From Methylobacter sp. (GTDB lineage: Bacteria > Pseudomonadota > Gammaproteobacteria > Methylococcales > Methylomonadaceae), in NCBI GenBank assembly GCA_030679035.1, contig JAUXTH010000151.1:1-64000 (forward strand): a stretch of 64,000 nt of DNA. Direction: 5' to 3'. Numbering within the stretch: the first letter of the stretch is position 1; each line of letters starts with the position of its first letter. Positions 59,171-64,000 of this stretch are shown here, in pieces. The notes beneath the pieces were generated by a model that did not search any database, was not told where the DNA came from, and saw nothing but the letters and a program-made list of their open reading frames with translations. The translations under genes were made by a program, and so were the position numbers.

Positions 59171-62100
59171 ATGGCCTACGAAATCATAAGCATCGGTGAT
59201 GGCGAAATGCTCTATAACGCCTTCCAGGGGGTGGCGATGATATTTGGAAATAATAGTCTGAACAAACTTATCAGCGCCGGATTTGCGCTGGGGATACTGC
59301 TGATTTCGCTCCGCTACCTGACCGATCAGGAATTCCCTTTGCGATATGCTTTGGTGGGGCTGATCCTTTATTTGGTGATGTTTACTCCAAAAGATACAGT
59401 CACTATTGAAGATATTTACTCAGGACAGGTCAGAGTCGTTGCTAATGTCCCAATAGGCGTGGCAATTCCCATGTCTGTCATATCGACAATGGGTGTCAAA
59501 ATGACAGAGATGTTTGAGACCGCGTTCTCGACACCGGCAGAAGCCAACATGTTACAACACGGTTATCTGGATTCGCTCAACACGCTGATCAAACTACGCA
59601 ATATAGGGACGGGGACAGCAGGGTCGAACAATGGATTGAGTGGTGACCTCTCCAAAACCATCAATGCGTACATTGAAAACTGCGTGATGTTTGATCTGGA
59701 AATCGCAACAGGAAATCACGAGGTATCCCGAGAATCTTTGCAAAAATCCCCCGATTTGTGGGATGCCATGAGAACGACGTTTATTAACCGCGACATTATG
59801 GTCTATTTGCCGAACGCTCCCGCTGGCGAACAAAAATCATGCGAAAATGCTTATAAAGCGGTTAACGAGTATATGGCCGGTGGAGATTTTAAGGCTCAGT
59901 GGGCTAAATACATGCAAGGCGTGTTAGATATTCACGATCCAGCGGTCTCACCGGAGGATAGAATAGATGTTGCAGCACAGGCTCTAAGTTTAGCGGGTAT
60001 AGATGCGCAGACCTATATGCGCAACGCACTAATGGCCTCTTATTTAAAGGATGGCCCTGCGGCTTTCATCAAGCGGACAGGACAGGAGCAATTAAATCTG
60101 CAATGGGCCGGTGAACAGAGCATGTTCAACCAAATTGAACGACCGCTAATGGCCTTTGTTGAGATGTTTACCGTCGCTACATCACCCATCGTCGCGTTTT
60201 TGTCCACACTCGGACCTGTCGGTATGACCATGATCGTGCGTTATATCCAAATGATGATTTGGATAGCGTTATGGGGGCCGGTTATGGCGGTGTGTAATCT
60301 TTACATCACTATAGTGACATCCCGTGCAATGGATGCGATGGCTACTCAAGCCGCTGACAATGGATCGGCGCTGTCTTCGATGGTAATGCATGACAAGCTT
60401 TATCAGACGCTGGAAATCTGGTTGTCCGCAGGTGGCATGTTAGCATCAAGCGTACCGGCCTTATCACTGATGCTGGTGTACGGCGGCTCGGTTGCGGCGA
60501 CCAACCTCTCTGGCAAAATGACATCGGGGGCATCCAACAGCGTGAGTCCCGGCAGACTTGCCCCTGATCCTGTTTCAATAGATTCGTCAATGAAATTGGG
60601 TTCGATGGCTGAATATTCGCCCAACACCGGCGCCAAAAAATCGGGCATGGCCGATACCCTATTTTCGGCCTCTTCGACGTTTGGTCGTGCTTCGCAAAGC
60701 GCGACGGACTCTCTGCACAGTGCGAGCGCAACCGCTTCGCAGGCGCTCAACAGCATGACGCAGTCAACTAACCGATCTGGCTCCATGAGCAGTGATTCAA
60801 ATTCCGTGATGAGTTCACTGACAAACTCAACATCCGAATCCGACAACTGGGCGGCGTCAACGGGTAGAACCATAGGCGACAGGGTTGGGACTACACAGAA
60901 CGAAAAAGAAGCGGTGTCGGCGGCGGTCAGTGGATCTTTGGCGGCGGGGCTTTCCACAGGGAAGAGCATTAATCCTGCCACTTTGGGCGCCAGTGCCCAA
61001 GCTCAATTGCAGTCTACAACCGGTATGGACGCGGCCAAATCCAAAGAAATGTCGGATCAAGTGCAGGACACTTGGAGCAAAGGCTATGCCGGTAGTTCTC
61101 AAGTCGCGAAAATGCAACAAAGCGCTCAGCAACATTCAGATCAAACATTCTTTGGCTCAGAGGACATGAAGGCGAAAGGCGAGCAATACCTCAGCCAGTT
61201 GCAAGCCGTAGATCAAGCCAGTGAAAAATTTACTCAAACTGCATCAATGCAGGATTCAGCAGGAAAATCACTGTCGCTCCCTTATCAGGATTTGGCAACA
61301 AGGCTTAATAAATCCGGTGCGCTCCCGGATATTAACAAGGCAAATGAAGAGCTGCAAAGTAAGATGAGTGATAAAGATAAAGCGAATCTCTCTGAAAACG
61401 CGCAATACGAAATTAACCGGTCGAGCGCGAGTGGCCTCGTTGGTGGAGATCGTGATGCGCTGGCGGGATTCTTGAAGCTTAATCAGCAGGATCCTGTAAA
61501 AGCCGCAGAAATACTTAACTCGGCAATAATGCCTACCTCCAGTGGATCAGGCGCCAATATTAGCCCCACGGAATTCAAAAAAGACAGCCAATCCGTTGAC
61601 GGTATTGTCAGTAATGAAACCGCTGCCGGCTTTAGATCAAAAGCCAAAGGCGAAGACGGCGACTATGACACTGGTGGCGTTGAAGGCGGTAATGGACGCC
61701 GGTCTCCAATCAAACAGTCTGTGCCGCAAATGGCTACTCATCAAGAGTACAGTCAAAAACCATCCGCAGATCATGGCGCTCCAAAATCGTCGCAAGCGAC
61801 AGGCGGTAAACAGGTCACGCCCGCATCAACAGCCGGATCACAGCGCTCTAAAGTGGATGCCGCTCTCAAAAACGCCAATCTCGGCAATGCAGGTGAATTC
61901 AGAAGCAGCATTGAGTCTGGCGGAAAACTGGGTAGCAAAGATACATCGGGCATGATGGGTGGCGCAATGAAAAACGAAGGTCATCTCGCTTACGACAACG
62001 TCGCTAAGCCCGCAATCAGTGCCGCAACCACTGTAGCCGATTTTGCAACCAGTACTGCAAGATCAGCGTTAATTGCCTCCGACAAAGCGTTTAAACCCAT

Positions 62101-62200
62101 AGATGATGCTATAAAAAACACTTTTGGCAGCAGTGATAAACAGCCCAAGCAGCCAAGCAATCCGTATGACAACGATCTCCCTCCAACCCCAAAAAAATAA
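59171..62200 (+). CDS. traG: TraG, F-type mating-pair and entry-exclusion membrane protein
   Basis: 1009 residues. The N-terminal half has several membrane helices (NKLISAGFALGILLISLRYL, RYALVGLILYLVMFTP, MIVRYIQMMIWIALWGPVMAVCNLYI, AGGMLASSVPALSLMLVYGG). The C-terminal half is long, soluble, rich in Ser, Ala and Gln. It is needed for pilus assembly, mating-pair stabilisation and, in F/SXT, exclusion specificity. It is the last gene of this operon. Confidence 0.93.
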   Translation: MAYEIISIGDGEMLYNAFQGVAMIFGNNSLNKLISAGFALGILLISLRYLTDQEFPLRYALVGLILYLVMFTPKDTVTIEDIYSGQVRVVANVPIGVAIPMSVISTMGVKMTEMFETAFSTPAEANMLQHGYLDSLNTLIKLRNIGTGTAGSNNGLSGDLSKTINAYIENCVMFDLEIATGNHEVSRESLQKSPDLWDAMRTTFINRDIMVYLPNAPAGEQKSCENAYKAVNEYMAGGDFKAQWAKYMQGVLDIHDPAVSPEDRIDVAAQALSLAGIDAQTYMRNALMASYLKDGPAAFIKRTGQEQLNLQWAGEQSMFNQIERPLMAFVEMFTVATSPIVAFLSTLGPVGMTMIVRYIQMMIWIALWGPVMAVCNLYITIVTSRAMDAMATQAADNGSALSSMVMHDKLYQTLEIWLSAGGMLASSVPALSLMLVYGGSVAATNLSGKMTSGASNSVSPGRLAPDPVSIDSSMKLGSMAEYSPNTGAKKSGMADTLFSASSTFGRASQSATDSLHSASATASQALNSMTQSTNRSGSMSSDSNSVMSSLTNSTSESDNWAASTGRTIGDRVGTTQNEKEAVSAAVSGSLAAGLSTGKSINPATLGASAQAQLQSTTGMDAAKSKEMSDQVQDTWSKGYAGSSQVAKMQQSAQQHSDQTFFGSEDMKAKGEQYLSQLQAVDQASEKFTQTASMQDSAGKSLSLPYQDLATRLNKSGALPDINKANEELQSKMSDKDKANLSENAQYEINRSSASGLVGGDRDALAGFLKLNQQDPVKAAEILNSAIMPTSSGSGANISPTEFKKDSQSVDGIVSNETAAGFRSKAKGEDGDYDTGGVEGGNGRRSPIKQSVPQMATHQEYSQKPSADHGAPKSSQATGGKQVTPASTAGSQRSKVDAALKNANLGNAGEFRSSIESGGKLGSKDTSGMMGGAMKNEGHLAYDNVAKPAISAATTVADFATSTARSALIASDKAFKPIDDAIKNTFGSSDKQPKQPSNPYDNDLPPTPKK

Positions 62201-62218
62201 CTCATTAAGGTAACAGCG

Positions 62219-62344
62219 TGCTAAAGTCAAAAAACAAAAAAAGACACATAAGCCAAACAGCCAATTCCAGACTCAAGCCAACGAACTTGGGCAAAAACTC
62301 AATGCGCAACTTCGCCAAGCTAAAAAGGAATTTGAATTGAGGGA
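62219..62344 (+). CDS. Possible small basic ORF after traG
   Basis: GTG with AAGGTAAC upstream opens a 41-codon basic frame. In another frame the same DNA reads QFQTQANELGQKLNAQLRQAKKEFELREFE without a start codon, which looks more protein-like. Thus a frameshifted helical gene (62225-62415) is as likely as a real small gene. The rest of the 300-bp gap is AT-rich with no other call. Confidence 0.25.
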
Positions 62345-62500
62345 ATTTGAAAACAAAAGCAACAATTGCCAGAATAATGTTTTTGGCGAAAACTTAAACA
62401 TTACAAAATGGTAATGTTTTGGAAGGCTTCCTGCAATGTGATCGAGGTTATCCTATTTCTGAAATCAGGCATTTCTGTCTGATATGAAAGAGGATTGAAA

Positions 62501-62857
62501 ATGAGCAATAAACACAACAAATTTATGATGCCCCTATTGGCAACGGTTATCATGGTTAGTACGGCTGTTAACGTGGCGCAAGCAAGTGATTCGAAGGAAA
62601 AGGATGCAAAAGAGCTGCAGCTGTTTAGCCAAGCCAAAATTTCTTTATCCGAAGCGATCAAAGTAGCGGAACAAAAAGTCGGCGGTAAGGCCATGGAAGC
62701 CGAAATCGATGATGAAGCCAGCAGCGTTCAATTCGAGATAGAGGTTGTTAAAGAAGGTAAGGTGCATAACGTTCTGGTCAATGGCAATACCGGTAAGGTG
62801 CTTAAGGTTTCGCTAAGCGATGAGTCTAACGAAGGTGCTGAAAACGAGAAAGAGTAA
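62501..62857 (+). CDS. PepSY-domain protein
   Basis: 118 residues from the ATG at 62501 (AGAGG upstream); the track start is TTG 6 bp earlier. A signal peptide (LLATVIMVSTAVNVAQA) precedes a PepSY domain (AKISLSEAIKVAEQKVGGKAMEAEIDDEASSVQFEIEVV ... NGNTGKVL). Such periplasmic proteins often accompany two-component systems, as here. It is followed by a terminator and the response regulator. Confidence 0.88.
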   Translation: MSNKHNKFMMPLLATVIMVSTAVNVAQASDSKEKDAKELQLFSQAKISLSEAIKVAEQKVGGKAMEAEIDDEASSVQFEIEVVKEGKVHNVLVNGNTGKVLKVSLSDESNEGAENEKE

Positions 62858-62864
62858 GCTATTA

Positions 62865-62894
62865 ATGCCGGGGTAACGCCCCGGCATTTTTTTT
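62865..62894 (+). terminator. Terminator after the PepSY gene
   Basis: ATGCCGGGG / CCCCGGCAT stem with a TAACG loop, followed by eight T. It may attenuate read-through into the two-component genes. Confidence 0.88.
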
Positions 62895-62900
62895 GAGGCT

Positions 62901-63578
62901 ATGAAAATATTAATGATTGAAGATGATTCTGAGACTAGAAATTATGTCTCGGCAGGTTTGAAAGAGGCCGGCCATACGGTCGATTTGGCTAAGGATGGCT
63001 ACGAAGGCTTACTCATTGCCAAAGAAGGCAATTATGACCTTCTTATTGTCGACCGTATGTTGCCCCACCTTGACGGATTGACCGTGGTAAAAACCCTGCG
63101 AAGTACGCAGTGTAATGTGCCGGTACTGTTCCTGACCACAATGTGTGGCATTGATGACCGCGTTGAAGGTTTGAATGCAGGCGCGGACGACTATCTGGTC
63201 AAGCCGTTCGCTTTCAGCGAGCTTGCCGCACGGGTTAACGCCTTGCTGCGCAGACCACGGGAAACGGCTGAACTGAAAGTCTTACAAGTCCGGGATCTTG
63301 AGATCGATCTGTTGAAAAGACTGGTTAGGCGCGATAGGCAAGTTATTGATCTTCAGCCAACAGAGTTTCGTCTGCTTGAGTATCTTGTTCGCCATGCCGG
63401 ACAGGTGGTAACGCGCACCATGCTGCTGGAAAATGTCTGGGATTTTCATTTTGACCCCCAAACCAATATTGTCGAAACCCACATCAGCCGCCTGCGCGGC
63501 AAGCTGAATGCCGGGAACAAGTCTGATCTTATCCATACAGTTCGTGGCGCAGGATATATCATCCATGAAACTACCTAG
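62901..63578 (+). CDS. OmpR/PhoB-family response regulator
   Basis: 225 residues. Receiver domain: IEDD at residues 6-9, phospho-acceptor Asp51 in DLLIVDRMLP, Thr in LFLTTM, Lys in LVKPF. A winged-helix output domain follows (residues of about 125-222), with TEFRLLEYLVRHAGQVVTRTML and THISRLRGKL. It is near QseB/CusR types. It is coupled by overlap to the kinase gene. Confidence 0.93.
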   Translation: MKILMIEDDSETRNYVSAGLKEAGHTVDLAKDGYEGLLIAKEGNYDLLIVDRMLPHLDGLTVVKTLRSTQCNVPVLFLTTMCGIDDRVEGLNAGADDYLVKPFAFSELAARVNALLRRPRETAELKVLQVRDLEIDLLKRLVRRDRQVIDLQPTEFRLLEYLVRHAGQVVTRTMLLENVWDFHFDPQTNIVETHISRLRGKLNAGNKSDLIHTVRGAGYIIHETT

Positions 63579-64000
63579 TATTGCCAATACCACCAGTTTT
63601 AAACTGTCAGCCTTATATTTGGGCCTATTTTTGCTTTCTTTTCTGGCCATTGGCATAACGGTTTATTTGTTGACTTACCATACACTGGAGCAACAACTTA
63701 AAAATACAATCGAGACAGAAACCATTCTGCTAAAAGCGGAATATGATTCTAGTGGGCTAGCTGAATTAAAAAAGGAGATTGGGGAAGCAGGCGTTTCGGT
63801 ATCGCACACCCTTCGGGAATATGGCGTTGTAAACCAGCAGGGCGAGTTGATAGCTGGAAATCTCAGGTATTTTAAACCGTTAGCGGGATGGCAAATTATC
63901 AGATGTGGGACTAAGTCCATTAGCTATGACGAAGAAACCCAAAACCTCTATGTTCGGGTTATCGCATTACCTAATGCCATGTGGCTGGCTGTTGGTCAGG
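63565..64000 (+). CDS. Sensor histidine kinase, truncated by the window end
   Basis: The first 145 codons of a kinase: a membrane helix (LYLGLFLLSFLAIGITVYLL) and an extracytoplasmic sensor part. ATG at 63565 overlaps the regulator stop at 63576-63578. The HAMP, His-kinase and ATPase domains lie beyond the window. The order PepSY, regulator, kinase suggests one signalling operon, perhaps for metals or cell envelope stress. Confidence 0.85.
   Translation, partial: MKLPSIANTTSFKLSALYLGLFLLSFLAIGITVYLLTYHTLEQQLKNTIETETILLKAEYDSSGLAELKKEIGEAGVSVSHTLREYGVVNQQGELIAGNLRYFKPLAGWQIIRCGTKSISYDEETQNLYVRVIALPNAMWLAVGQ

Noticed and set aside
60342-60981. 192- and 129-codon minus-strand ORFs opposite traG
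   Set aside because: Open only because of Ser/Ala-rich codon use on the traG strand; no start context.
1-64000. CRISPR array and rRNA genes
   Set aside because: No regularly spaced direct repeats and no rRNA sequence stretches were seen on reading.

Overview
The window looks like a chromosomal segment of a gammaproteobacterium, most plausibly a methanotroph or relative (Methylococcales-like). The evidence is the opening cluster: a substrate-binding protein, a YVTN beta-propeller, an ABC ATPase and a permease of the type that accompanies PQQ-dependent alcohol/methanol dehydrogenases. The lineage is inferred, because there is no rRNA in the window.

Layout. 1-6.5 kb: the PQQ-associated ABC cluster, a large PilZ-like protein and a small membrane protein. 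6.53-6.82 kb: tRNA-Gly(GCC) and tRNA-Cys(GCA), each followed by a terminator. A tyrosine integrase starts just after tRNA-Cys, so this is the probable attachment site of an integrative conjugative element (ICE) that fills most of the rest of the window. 8-10.8 kb: an excisionase-like gene, a broken DUF4224-like gene and two tandem FlhD/FlhC-type activator pairs on the minus strand, one of which has a STAS-like domain fused to FlhD. 11.1-17.7 kb: the first transfer operon (TerD-like, TrbI, S26 protease TraF, TrbC-TraW fusion, TraU, TraN).

17.7-34 kb is cargo: an IS200/IS605 element; a decaying metabolic group (SRPBCC, GFA, transglutaminase-like, NTF2-like, EthD, PaiB); a NdpA-like/membrane protein pair; fossils of Abi and HsdR; a complete QatABCD anti-phage system; a two-cassette attC array without an integron integrase; a broken tyrosine recombinase; and DUF2513. 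34.1-40.3 kb: the second transfer operon (lytic transglycosylase, OmpA lipoprotein, TraL, E, K, B, DsbC-like, V).

40.3-52.5 kb is about 12 kb of chromosome-like genes lying between traV and traA: a universal stress protein, SulP, corA interrupted by an IS1-family element, MarR, a sulfatase-type transferase, DUF502, a Na/Ca exchanger, ApbE, and a MerR/Usp/IstB chimera. 52.6-62.2 kb: pilin TraA, then the third large transfer operon (TraC, an unidentified protein, TraF, TraH, TraG). 62.5 kb to the end: PepSY protein, OmpR-type response regulator and the start of a sensor kinase.

How it works together. The transfer genes make an F-type type IV secretion system split into blocks. A conserved roughly 39-bp sequence precedes three of these operons, with a weaker relative before the pilin gene. 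By analogy with SetCD/AcaCD of SXT and IncA/C elements, I infer that the FlhDC-like proteins activate these promoters. No relaxase, coupling protein or second attachment site is visible, so the element either continues outside the window or is incomplete.
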